Source of the DNA: Streptomyces virginiae
GTDB lineage: Bacteria > Actinomycetota > Actinomycetes > Streptomycetales > Streptomycetaceae
Assembly: GCF_000720455.1 (NCBI RefSeq)
Contig: NZ_JOAK01000020.1
Span: 124,001-188,000 of the forward strand
Length of the DNA: 64,000 nt
Direction: 5' to 3'
Shown piece by piece: positions 37,234 through 45,217 of this stretch (position 1 is its first letter; each line of letters opens with the position of its first letter). The notes beneath the pieces were generated by a model. That model worked only from the letters and a program-made list of their open reading frames with translations, ran no database searches and had not been told where the DNA came from. Both the position numbers and the translations under genes were made by a program.

Positions 37234-37720
37234 GACCCGACGCCGCCCACCGGTCCGGGCCACGGTGACGTCCACCGGCCCGCCGGGGAGGACCTCCGTT
37301 CGGGGAAGACCTCCCCAGATCCGCACGGACGGAATTCGCGATCGTTCGGGCCCGGCGCCTCACTCAGCCCAGGCCGCGGTTGCCTCCGTCTCCCTCATCG
37401 GACGTGATCAGCCGTCCAGGGTCGAAGGGCTCGTCGATCGCGTGCACGCCCAGCGCGACGCGGGAGCCGGTCAGATGTCCGTGCAGTCCTGCCAGTGCTT
37501 GGCAGTGCTCTGCGGGCTGTCTTCGGTCGGCATGCGGCGAGCCCACGGCTGGCACGGAAGCTGTCGTCGTGCGAAGGCGGCCATCGCCGGCCAGGACCAT
37601 CCTCGCGGATGCGGGGAGCAGCCCCCGCGTCGACGGGGAGCGCAAACGCTCCAGCCGGCGCACTGCTCCGACAGGGCTTCGGACGGCTCTTCGGACGGCT
37701 CTCCTCCAAAGCCCAGCGAG
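37234..37720. other. Gap without a supported gene
   Basis: Several overlapping open frames cross this stretch but none shows a clear family, start site and codon bias together. A minus-strand frame at 37364-37663 ends in a fairly normal-looking sequence (VHAIDEPFDPGRLITSD) and could be the remnant of a decayed gene. Confidence 0.35.
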
Positions 37721-38143
37721 CTATTGCGAGGCGTCGGCGGCCGTGCGATGAATAACGTGCTTGTCGAGGACGACGGTGTTGTTGTTCAGGACGGCGCCGT
37801 GGAGGTCCGAGAGGTTGCCGTCGAGGTGGATGGCCCTCCCCTCCGTGCGGTACGTGCCCGTATTGACGCCGATCTTGAACGCGGGGCAGTTGTCCAGGTT
37901 GCAGATCACGTTGTTGATCTGCTCGAAGCGGCCGTCCGCGGTGAAGGTCAGCTTCTGAATGTAGAAGGTGATTCCCGGGCGGTTCTTGTCGACGGACTCG
38001 GTCCACTGCCCCGTCAACCGCGCCTGGTCTGCGGCCGGGGCGCCGGCCCCCGCCACTTGGGCGGCAGCAGAGCCACTGGTGGCCGTCACGGCGGCCAGGA
38101 GCAGCAGTGCGGAGCCTAACGCTGACTGGATCGTCGTCTTCAT
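37721..38143 (-). CDS. Small exported protein, lipocalin-like size
   Basis: A 140-residue protein with a good signal peptide (residues 1-28, ending SAAAQ). The mature part is beta-rich (LTGQWTESV; ITFYIQKLTFTADGRFEQI; GTYRTEGRAIHLDG) and has one Cys pair (ICNLDNC). The pattern of an N-terminal GxW followed by strands fits small lipocalin-like or META-like proteins, but I cannot assign a family. The ATG at 38143 gives the typical signal peptide; the ATG at 38155 is possible. Confidence 0.65.
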   Translation of the reverse strand: MKTTIQSALGSALLLLAAVTATSGSAAAQVAGAGAPAADQARLTGQWTESVDKNRPGITFYIQKLTFTADGRFEQINNVICNLDNCPAFKIGVNTGTYRTEGRAIHLDGNLSDLHGAVLNNNTVVLDKHVIHRTAADASQ

Positions 38144-38528
38144 CTGCGCGCTCATTCCTTGTTCGTCGGTCCGTGGTGCATAGAGGACGCAGCAGGACGG
38201 CCTGTGTGACGGGAGGGCAACACCCCCTCGCTGCGCCTGCCGCTGGACAGCCTCCGTGGTGCGTTCTCCAGGCGTTGTCGGGCCCGACCGTATCTGTTCA
38301 AATGCCGCCCGCCTTCCACCTCGACAGGCACCGCGTCTCGTTTCGGTTGCTCCCCGGCCGCGATGAACACTCCACGCCAACCGCAGGGGACAGAGGGAGC
38401 GGCTCCCCTCCGCGATCGGGCATGGGGCACACCGGCGGACACTGATTGGCCGAGAGTCACAAGGAGTACGGAACACCCCGTGTCGGAAGGGGTACACCTC
38501 GCCCACCGGTCAATCAGGTGATACGACC
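38144..38528. other. Gap between two minus-strand genes
   Basis: A 385-bp stretch with no supported gene. It presumably holds the promoter of the small exported protein. No clear hairpin or repeat was seen. Confidence 0.35.
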
Positions 38529-39359
38529 TCAGGGATGGGCTGATCTCGGCATACGCACGGGCATCACGCCCAGGACGAGGTTCTCCATGGCGTCGGGCAT
38601 ACGACCGAACCTGGCCAGCCAGTTGGCGACGACGTACAACTCGCCGTGCTCGTCGAGGCCGAGGAAGGCATGGCCGTGGTCGAGTTCCCCCAGCGGAAAG
38701 AGGTGTTGCCCGATCTCCTCACCCCACTCGCCGAAGCGGTCATCTTCACCCATCGCGAGCAAGGGGTCGAGGTCGAATGGTTCTCTCGCTCTGGTGATCC
38801 CGGAGCCGCCGCTGGCAACGGTCAGCCCGCCGAACTCGCGCAGGAAATCCTCGGCGGCGGAATGAATACGGAAGCCGTCCGCTTCCAGGCGCTCTCGCCA
38901 CACAGTCGTGTCAACATTCCGCCCCGGATACCAGCCCGCATCACGCAGCACCGTCTCCACCGCGGCCGACCAGGCGTGCGACCCCGTCGTTCGCGCTGCC
39001 TGCTGGTCGCGAACCAGGCGGGCTGCGAAGGCGACTGCCTCGGCGGGATCGGCCGTCTCGAAGGCGACACGGTCTCCCTGATCCGAGCGGGCCACTACCG
39101 AATAGGAATCCGGACGGGCGAACATCGCCGGGAGTGGTTCCCGGCCCCAGTCCTCCCAGCTGCCCGATGTCGAAACACTCAGCTGCTGCGTCGACATCCA
39201 CGGACACATCGAACTCAGCAACGGCTCACGCGCAGCCGCCTGCAGCAACAACCCCAGGGAAGGGGAAGACCGGCCCTCCTCGTCGGGTTGGGGAGGACAT
39301 TCATCCAGGAGCTCCGCCCACGCCTGTGCATGACTGCGCTTCGCACCTTCAGATCCCAT
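38529..39359 (-). CDS. SUKH-3-like immunity-type protein with N-terminal extension
   Basis: A 276-residue protein. The C-terminal half resembles the SUKH-3 family: LRDAGWYPGRNV, then FRIHSAAEDFLREFGGLTV, then a later LGLDEHGELYVVANWLARFG. SUKH proteins bind and neutralise nuclease or deaminase toxins. The N-terminal 120 residues (WEDWGREPLPAMFARPDSYSVVARS) form a second domain that I do not recognise. No toxin gene is seen nearby, so it is an orphan immunity protein or has another role. Confidence 0.65.
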   Translation of the reverse strand: MGSEGAKRSHAQAWAELLDECPPQPDEEGRSSPSLGLLLQAAAREPLLSSMCPWMSTQQLSVSTSGSWEDWGREPLPAMFARPDSYSVVARSDQGDRVAFETADPAEAVAFAARLVRDQQAARTTGSHAWSAAVETVLRDAGWYPGRNVDTTVWRERLEADGFRIHSAAEDFLREFGGLTVASGGSGITRAREPFDLDPLLAMGEDDRFGEWGEEIGQHLFPLGELDHGHAFLGLDEHGELYVVANWLARFGRMPDAMENLVLGVMPVRMPRSAHP

Positions 39360-39573
39360 GCCCCGACCATGCTGCACCCTCGTCGGCGTCGTCAACGACG
39401 AAATGGTGCCGGTCCGGGCCGCGCAAGATGCAAGGTACCGGTTCAGCGGCTTGCCGATGCGGTTGGTGGGGCTCCTGATGCCCGGCGCCTTCCGCAGGCA
39501 GTCGCGACAGCACATGCAGGACTTCAAGGCGTTCGCCGAGCAGGGGAAGGACGTCCGCGAAGTACAGGGCTGA
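39358..39573 (+). pseudogene. Probable remnant of an SRPBCC-family gene
   Basis: A 71-codon frame encodes the C-terminal end of what looks like a SRPBCC/START-fold protein (TLVGVVNDEMVPV, RYRFSGLPMRLVGLLMPG, a final amphipathic helix). The N-terminal two thirds are missing because the region upstream is occupied by the divergent SUKH gene. It has no good ribosome site. It is most likely a truncated gene. Confidence 0.45.
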
Positions 39574-39727
39574 TCCGCGTGCGGACAGCGGACAGCGGAC
39601 ACCGGCGTCGGCGACGTCGCGACCGAGGACATCCGCACCGCGCACGCAACGGCCCGGCTCTGGTGTACGGGTTCGCCGCCGCCGGATGCCTCGCCCCGCC
39701 GCCGCCCCCGCCCCCGCCCCGGGCGGG

Positions 39728-40165
39728 TCAGGTCAGGCGGAGCGCCGTCGTGATGGTCTTGCCGTCGGGGCGGGTGCTGCAGTCGACGTGCTCCGCCAGG
39801 CGCTGGATGAGCGGCCAGCCGTAGCCGCCGGGGTGGTCGACCGTGCCCGTGCGGGCCGCGGGGAGGCGCGGGTTGGCATCGGCGATGGACAGCCGCAGGA
39901 CGTCGTCCGCGATGTCGGCCTGGAAGGCGATGACGCCGTCGCCGTGCCGGATCGCGTTGGTGACCAGCTCCGAGGTGACGAGCAGTGCGTCCGCGGCGGT
40001 GACGCTGTCGAGGCTGACACCCGCCAGGAGCAGCAGTTCGCGAACGCGCTCGCGGGCCGCGGCCGCCGAGCTGGGCGGCGCGGCGTGCCGGTCGTCGACG
40101 GCGTCCTCGCGGTGCCGCTGCGAGCCCAGGGGGGCCTCGGACGACGGGGGTGGGTTCATGCTCAT
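39728..40165 (-). CDS. ATP-binding anti-sigma-type regulator (HATPase_c)
   Basis: A 145-residue GHKL-fold protein. The N box is LVTSELVTNAIRHGDG, followed by LSIADANPRLP and GGYGWPLIQRLAEHV. It is related to the protein at 20910, and both are likely anti-sigma kinases. It follows the STAS gene at 40227 by 61 bp. Together they form the leftward arm of the divergent module whose rightward arm carries the PP2C and cobalamin-binding proteins. Confidence 0.85.
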   Translation of the reverse strand: MSMNPPPSSEAPLGSQRHREDAVDDRHAAPPSSAAAARERVRELLLLAGVSLDSVTAADALLVTSELVTNAIRHGDGVIAFQADIADDVLRLSIADANPRLPAARTGTVDHPGGYGWPLIQRLAEHVDCSTRPDGKTITTALRLT

Positions 40166-40226
40166 CGCCTGCCCATGGCCGCACGGGTCGTACCGTGACG
40201 ACCCGTTCGGGGACGGGGGGTGGTGG

Positions 40227-40571
40227 TCAGCATGTCATCGCGGTCCCCAGGTTGTCCGCCATACGGAACGCCGCCGCCGCGCCCGTGACTTCGAACAGTC
40301 GCCGGACGGCGGTGTGCAGCGGGCCGGCGAGGACGAGCACCGACCCGGCGTCCGCGTGGGCCCGCTGCGCGTCGAGCAGCGCGTGCAGCACGGAAGAATC
40401 CACGAAGGGAGTGCCCGAAAGGTCCACCACGGTCCGTGGCAGACCGCCCGCCGCGGCCCGCGCGAGGGCGCCGGCCAGGAACGGCGCGTTGTCCTCGTCG
40501 ACCTCACCGCGCAGGCTGATGACGGTCGCATCGCGTTCTGTGGTCGTGGTGACGACCGCTCCCTCTCCCAT
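40227..40571 (-). CDS. STAS-domain anti-anti-sigma factor
   Basis: A 114-residue STAS protein. The phospho-Ser site is FVDSSVLHALLD and the first strand ATVISLRGEVDEDN. The likely partner is the ATP-binding protein encoded downstream, and the likely phosphatase is encoded divergently at 40818. The start may be ATG at 40571 or the adjacent GTG; AGGAAG lies upstream. Confidence 0.85.
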   Translation of the reverse strand: MGEGAVVTTTTERDATVISLRGEVDEDNAPFLAGALARAAAGGLPRTVVDLSGTPFVDSSVLHALLDAQRAHADAGSVLVLAGPLHTAVRRLFEVTGAAAAFRMADNLGTAMTC

Positions 40572-40593
40572 CACCGGGACATCTTCCTACATC

Positions 40594-40618
40594 GTGTGCG
40601 GACCCGACGACCGGGTAC
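40594..40618 (+). promoter_or_regulatory. SigB-like promoter of the PP2C-B12-STAS operon
   Basis: GTGT-N15-GGGTAC matches the stress sigma factor consensus of Streptomyces (GNNT-N14-16-GGGTAC/T, from memory). It faces the rightward operon, about 200 bp before the PP2C start. The other strand does not give a match. Confidence 0.45.
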
Positions 40619-40817
40619 CCGTAAGGGCAAGTGGTCCGGTGCTCTGTCACCCCCAGGGATGAGCCCTCGATACCGCGTCCCCCCGTGGTGCGGTTGCAAG
40701 GTGTACGGCCCATGGAGGATGGTTGCCGGAGGACAACTGTTTGGTCCGAGGCTTTCCGGCGTGATGAATGCGATGTAGATGAAGAGGTGAGGGGTTCGCT
40801 CAGCGGGCCTTCAACGT

Positions 40818-42476
40818 TTGGTTCCTTCCACCGAGACGACGTCGAACTCGCACACCACGGGCCTGTCGTGGAATCAGGCCCCCTACCCGGTGCTGGTGGC
40901 TGACGCCGGTGCGGTCGTGGTCCACGCCAACGAGGCGGCAGGGCTGGTGTTCCCGGACGCCCGCCCCGGCTCGGCGATGGCGGACGCGGTCCCCGGATGG
41001 CTGGTGTCGGCGCACGCGCGCTGCACCGCCCACCTGCCCGCGCAGCGCCCGCCCGCCGGGGCCGGCACCGTCCAGGGGCCCGTCGGCGACCGCTCGTACG
41101 AGGCGCATCCGACACCCCGCGACGACGGCACGGTCGTGTGGTGGCTCGTCGACGACACCGACCACCGGCTGGCCCGGGAGGCCCTGTGGACGGAACGCGA
41201 ACGCACCGAGTTCCTGGTCCGCTCCTCCAACCTCCTGCTCTCGTCCCTGAACCTCGACCGGTGCATGGACGTCACGGCTCAGATGGCAGCCGATCACCTC
41301 GCCGACGCGGCCCTGGTGATCGCCCCCGCACACGGGCCCGAGCTCCCGATCGTGTCCTGCGTCCGCGGCGGCAGCCCGTCCGTCTCCCGCGCCGTCGTCG
41401 ACCCGGAGGCCGTGCCCGGGCTGGCCGAGGCGCTCCAGGGCTTCCCGCCCGTCCCCTCCCGGTGGCTCGACCCGTCCGCCGCACCGGCCTGGCTGGTGCC
41501 GGACGGCCTCGACGCCCTGGGGTCGATCGTCATCACACCCCTGCCCGGGCACGGTGTGCCCGCGGGCGCCCTGGTACTGCTGCGCGCCGACGGCGCGAGC
41601 GCGTTCACGGAGGGCGAGGAGGTGTTCGCGCGGCTGTTCGCCGCCCGCGCCGGCGCCGCCATGTCGGCCGCCCGTCTCTACGCGGAGCAGGCGTCGATCA
41701 CCGACATCCTGATGCGCGAACTCCTCCCTCCCCTGCTGCACCAGGTCTCCGGGGTGGAGTACGCAGGCGGCTACCGGCCGTCGAAGGACCACGAGCGGGT
41801 CGGCGGCGACTTCTACGACGTGCACCCCGCCGCCGACGAGGGCGAGCCCTCCCTCGTCGTCCTCGGAGACGTGTGCGGCAAGGGACTGCAGGCCGCGGTG
41901 ATGACCGGCAAGATCCGCAACACGCTGCACGCCCTCCTGCCGATGGCCGACGACCACCACAGGATGCTCAGCCTCCTCAACACCTCTCTGCTGAACTCCG
42001 AGAACGCCCGCTTCGCCACCATGGTGCTGGCCTCCGCGGCCCGGGACGGCAACGCGGTGCAGCTGCGCCTGACGAGCGCCGGACACCCCGCCCCGCTGAT
42101 CCTGCGCTCCGACGGCCGGGTGGAGGAGGCCCGTACGAAGGGGACGCTGGTGGGTGCGCTGCCCGAGATCACCACGGAGACGGCCCGCGTGACGCTGGCC
42201 CCCGGGGACACCTGCGTGCTCTACACCGACGGGATCAGCGAGGCGCGGGGAGGACCCATGGGCGGTGCGATGTTCGGGGAGGAGCGGCTGCGCCGCGCCT
42301 TGTCGGAGTGCGCGGCGATGCCCGCCGAGGCGGTGGTGGAGCACGTGCAGATGCTCACCTCCCAGTGGGTGGGCACAGGCCGCCACGACGACATGGCCGT
42401 CGTCGTGATCTCGGCCCCGCGCACCAACCACCTCAGCGCCGTGGACGGCCACACCCGCGGGCGGTTCACCGCGTGA
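40818..42476 (+). CDS. PAS-GAF-PP2C (SpoIIE-type) phosphatase
   Basis: A 552-residue signalling phosphatase. An N-terminal PAS-like domain (APYPVLVADAGAVVVHANEAA) is followed by a GAF-like domain, a linker helix (ITDILMRELLPPLL) and a SpoIIE phosphatase with all metal motifs: GGDFYDV, VVLGDVCGKGLQAA, LYTDGISEARGG and RHDDMAVVV. It should dephosphorylate one or both STAS proteins of the module. The start is TTG at 40818, no better codon being available. The next gene overlaps by GTGA. Confidence 0.85.
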   Translation: MVPSTETTSNSHTTGLSWNQAPYPVLVADAGAVVVHANEAAGLVFPDARPGSAMADAVPGWLVSAHARCTAHLPAQRPPAGAGTVQGPVGDRSYEAHPTPRDDGTVVWWLVDDTDHRLAREALWTERERTEFLVRSSNLLLSSLNLDRCMDVTAQMAADHLADAALVIAPAHGPELPIVSCVRGGSPSVSRAVVDPEAVPGLAEALQGFPPVPSRWLDPSAAPAWLVPDGLDALGSIVITPLPGHGVPAGALVLLRADGASAFTEGEEVFARLFAARAGAAMSAARLYAEQASITDILMRELLPPLLHQVSGVEYAGGYRPSKDHERVGGDFYDVHPAADEGEPSLVVLGDVCGKGLQAAVMTGKIRNTLHALLPMADDHHRMLSLLNTSLLNSENARFATMVLASAARDGNAVQLRLTSAGHPAPLILRSDGRVEEARTKGTLVGALPEITTETARVTLAPGDTCVLYTDGISEARGGPMGGAMFGEERLRRALSECAAMPAEAVVEHVQMLTSQWVGTGRHDDMAVVVISAPRTNHLSAVDGHTRGRFTA

Positions 42477-43636
42477 GCCCCTACGACACCACGGCAACGG
42501 CAACGGCAACGGCAACGTCACCGTCACCGTCACCGGCCCCCGTCACTGCCCCCGCCCCTGCCACGACGCGCTCTCCGGCCCCGGAGGAGGAACTCCGCGC
42601 GCGGGTGTGGGAGTCGGTGATGGCGTTCGACGAGGCCGCCACCGTCGGTACGGTGCTGCGCGCACTGGACGACGGCATGGCGGCGGAGGACCTCCTGCTC
42701 GACGTCATCGCCTCCGTACAGGGTCGGGTCGGCCGGGAGTGGGCGGCGAACAGCATCACCGTCGCCCAGGAGCACGCCGCGACCGCCATCAACGACCGGG
42801 CCGTCGCCGCCGTCGCCCTGCACCCCTCGGTGCACGTGGCACCGACACGCGGCCGGGTCACGGTGGCCTGCGTGGACGGCGAGTGGCACGCCCTGCCCGC
42901 CCGGCTCCTGGCCGAGGTACTGCGGATCAGGGGCTGGCGCGTCGACTACCTCGGGGCCCAGGTGACCGCCCCGCACCTCGTCGCGCACCTGCACCGCACC
43001 GGCCCGGACGCCGTCGCCCTCTCCGGCTCGCTCGCGACCCGGCTGCCCGCCGCGCACGCCACCATCACCGCCTGCCAGGCCGTCGGAACCCCCGTGATCG
43101 TGGGCGGGGCGGCCTTCGGCCCCGGGGGCCGCTACGCCCGCCTGCTCGGCGCGGACTCCTGGGCCCCCGACGCGCGGGCCGCCGCCGACGAGCTGGCCCG
43201 CGGCCCACTGCCGCGGCCCCGGCCAGGCCACCAGGCCATCGACGACCTGCCCCACCTGAACGACCAGGAGTACACCCTGGTCGCCCGCAGCCGCCCGCGC
43301 CTCGTCCGGGCCGTGTTCGCGCAGCTGGAGAAGGCATATCCGGCGATGCGCGCCTACACCGAGATGCAGCGCGAGCGGACCGCCGAAGACCTCTCCCACA
43401 TCGTCGAGTTCCTCGCCGCCGCCCTCTACACCGGTGACGAGGACCTCTTCTGCGGCTTCCTGCTGTGGACCGCCGGCGTCCTGGAAGCCCGCGGCGTACC
43501 GGCCGCCTCGCTGCTGCCCGCCCTGGAACTCCTGCAGCGGGAACTGCAGGACTTCCCCCGCGCCACCGCCACCCTCCGGGCCGGAGCCGCCCGCCTGACC
43601 GTCACCCCTCTCACCGCTGCCGGGACCGCTGTATGA
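42473..43636 (+). CDS. Cobalamin-binding photoreceptor-like protein with C-terminal helical domain
   Basis: A 387-residue protein. After a Thr/Ala/Pro-rich tail, residues 38-120 form the helical cap of B12-binding domains with the exact Wx9EH motif (Trp90, Glu100, His101) found in CarH/LitR adenosylcobalamin photoreceptors. The Rossmann part follows, with EWH (His139, candidate lower axial ligand), SGSL at 184-187 and VGGAAFG at 210-216. It has no DNA-binding domain. Residues 262-387 are all-helical (LVRAVFAQLEKAYPAMRAY ...), perhaps globin-like. That layout resembles photocobilins, which join B12 and bilin sensing. It sits between a PP2C and a STAS gene, each overlapping by four bases. Confidence 0.8.
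   Translation: MSPYDTTATATATATSPSPSPAPVTAPAPATTRSPAPEEELRARVWESVMAFDEAATVGTVLRALDDGMAAEDLLLDVIASVQGRVGREWAANSITVAQEHAATAINDRAVAAVALHPSVHVAPTRGRVTVACVDGEWHALPARLLAEVLRIRGWRVDYLGAQVTAPHLVAHLHRTGPDAVALSGSLATRLPAAHATITACQAVGTPVIVGGAAFGPGGRYARLLGADSWAPDARAAADELARGPLPRPRPGHQAIDDLPHLNDQEYTLVARSRPRLVRAVFAQLEKAYPAMRAYTEMQRERTAEDLSHIVEFLAAALYTGDEDLFCGFLLWTAGVLEARGVPAASLLPALELLQRELQDFPRATATLRAGAARLTVTPLTAAGTAV
42491..42532. repeat. 6-bp tandem repeats at the start of the B12-protein gene
   Basis: Four copies of ACGGCA followed by three diverged copies (ACGTCA, CCGTCA, CCGTCA) encode the Thr-Ala and Ser-Pro repeats of the N-terminal tail. Slippage would change tail length in frame. Confidence 0.8.
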
Positions 43637-44094
43637 CGAGCCTGCCCTCCACCCCGCTCGGCCTGACGTACTCCTCCTCGCACGAGGCCGTGCGCGTCGA
43701 GCTGAGCGGCGACCTCGACCACCGCCACGCCGACCTCCTCGTCGAGGCCGTGGACCGGCTGCTCGCCGAGCACCCCGGGCTACGGGACCTGCGGCTGGAC
43801 TGCACCGGGCTGTCCGCGGTCGACTCCAGCGGCCTGTCGGCGCTGCTGATGGTCCGACGGCGCACCGACAGGGCGGGCGCGGGGCTGCACCTCGACGGCC
43901 GGACCGTCCAGCTCAACCGCATCCTGGAGATCACCTGCACCCTGGAGTACCTCACGGCACCCATTGCGGGCGCGCAGGCCCTCCGCCGCACCGGCGGCAC
44001 CGCGTGCAGCGGTCGGACGGAGGAGACCCTCCCGGTGGCCCCCTCCGCCGGCCCCGAGCCCCGCGCCCGGCACGACCGGCGCGACACCACCTGA
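43633..44094 (+). CDS. STAS-domain protein closing the PP2C-B12 operon
   Basis: A 153-residue STAS protein. The core is VRVELSGDLDHRHADLL with the phospho-Ser site SAVDSSGLSALLMV; a 40-residue tail rich in Arg/Pro/Thr follows. Its ATG overlaps the stop of the B12-binding gene (ATGA), so all three rightward proteins are coupled. It is the obvious partner of the phosphatase and may transmit the state of the B12 protein. Confidence 0.85.
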   Translation: MTSLPSTPLGLTYSSSHEAVRVELSGDLDHRHADLLVEAVDRLLAEHPGLRDLRLDCTGLSAVDSSGLSALLMVRRRTDRAGAGLHLDGRTVQLNRILEITCTLEYLTAPIAGAQALRRTGGTACSGRTEETLPVAPSAGPEPRARHDRRDTT

Positions 44095-44099
44095 AGGGT

Positions 44100-44148
44100 G
44101 TCCGCACCTTCCGGCCCGCCCGGCGGCCGGCCGGACCACCATGCGGAC
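44100..44148 (+). terminator. Nested hairpin after the PP2C-B12-STAS operon
   Basis: An outer 7-bp stem (GTCCGCA/TGCGGAC) encloses an inner one (CCGGCC/GGCCGG at 44111-44116 and 44125-44130), starting 6 bp after the STAS stop. Confidence 0.5.
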
Positions 44149-44173
44149 GCGACCGAGCCCGAAAGGCCCCCAC

Positions 44174-45097
44174 TTGACGCCCCGCGCCCCCGCGCACCTC
44201 CTCAGCAGCCATGCCGTCACCGCCGGCGCGGGCCCGTACGCCCTGGCCGCCGGCCCCGACGGCGCCGTCTGGTGCACCCTCGTGCACGCCGGGCGCATCG
44301 CCCGCCTCGCTCCGGACGGCCGGATCGACGAGTTCCCGCTGGACTCGTCCGACTGCGGCCCCAGCCTCATCACCGCAGGGCCCGACGGCGCCCTGTGGTT
44401 CACCCGGAACCGGGACCACCGCATCGGCCGCATCACCACCGACGGCCGTGCCCGTTCCCACGCATTGCCCGGCGCCGCGCCCGGACCGTACGGGGTGGCC
44501 GCCGGCCCGGACGGCGCACTCTGGTACACCACGCTGCACACGCACTCCATCGGCCGGCTCACCCCGGACGGGGAGGTCACCGAGTACCCGCTGCCCGGCA
44601 CGGGTTCCTTCCCGTCCTTCCTCGTCGCCGCCCCCGACGGCGCGCTGTGGTGCACCCTCAACCAGGCCCACGCCCTGGCGCGGATCACCGTGACCGGCGA
44701 CGTCCGGCTGTTCCCGCTGCCCACGGACGGCGCCGCACCGGTCGGGCTGGCGGCAGGGCCCGACGGATCCCTGTGGTTCGCCGAGATCGGGGCGGGCCGG
44801 ATCGGCCGGCTGGACCCGTCCGGCCCCGGCGCGGCCGTCACCGAGTACCCGCTGCCCGACGCGCAGTGCCGGCCGCACGCCGTGGCGGTCGCACCGGACG
44901 GTGCCTGCTGGTTCACCGCATGGGCCACCGGCCGGATCGGCCGCGTCACCACGGACGGCCAAGTCACCGAAGCCACCCTCACCGACCCCGGCTGCGAACC
45001 GCACGGCCTCGCCTTCGGAGCCGACGGCACGCTGTACGTCGCCCAGGAGAGCGGCGACATCACCCGCTGGGACGTCACCGGCCCGACGGAGGCGTGA
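44174..45097 (+). CDS. vgb: Virginiamycin B lyase-like beta-propeller
   Basis: A 307-residue protein of the size and repeat pattern of Vgb, a seven-bladed propeller that linearises streptogramin B antibiotics by a lyase reaction. At least six GPDGALW-type repeats are visible, spaced by about 42 residues (for example GPDGAVWCTL, GPDGALWFTR, GPDGSLWFAE). The start is TTG at 44174 after GAAAGG. In Streptomyces such genes may give resistance or act on other cyclic depsipeptides; no streptogramin pathway is in the window. Confidence 0.8.
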   Translation: MTPRAPAHLLSSHAVTAGAGPYALAAGPDGAVWCTLVHAGRIARLAPDGRIDEFPLDSSDCGPSLITAGPDGALWFTRNRDHRIGRITTDGRARSHALPGAAPGPYGVAAGPDGALWYTTLHTHSIGRLTPDGEVTEYPLPGTGSFPSFLVAAPDGALWCTLNQAHALARITVTGDVRLFPLPTDGAAPVGLAAGPDGSLWFAEIGAGRIGRLDPSGPGAAVTEYPLPDAQCRPHAVAVAPDGACWFTAWATGRIGRVTTDGQVTEATLTDPGCEPHGLAFGADGTLYVAQESGDITRWDVTGPTEA

Positions 45098-45159
45098 ACC
45101 GGCCCCGGCGGCCGCACTGCACCGGAGGCATGAACCGGCCCGGGCCGCCGCGCGGCACA
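45088..45159. repeat. Imperfect 36-bp tandem duplication at the end of the Vgb gene
   Basis: Two 36-bp units beginning GGAGGCGTGAACCGGCCC and GGAGGCATGAACCGGCCC lie end to end. The stop codon of the gene is in the first unit; the second forms part of the spacer before the next gene. Confidence 0.65.
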
Positions 45160-45217
45160 GGCGGTGTCCGGAAGCGTGGTGTGTGACCATCGCAGGATTC
45201 ACTCGTTTGACGCGGGC

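Noticed and set aside
37364..37663. A 99-codon minus-strand frame between the wall protein and the small exported protein
   Set aside because: Part of the sequence looks protein-like, but there is no recognisable family or start site; listed only as a possible remnant inside the gap.
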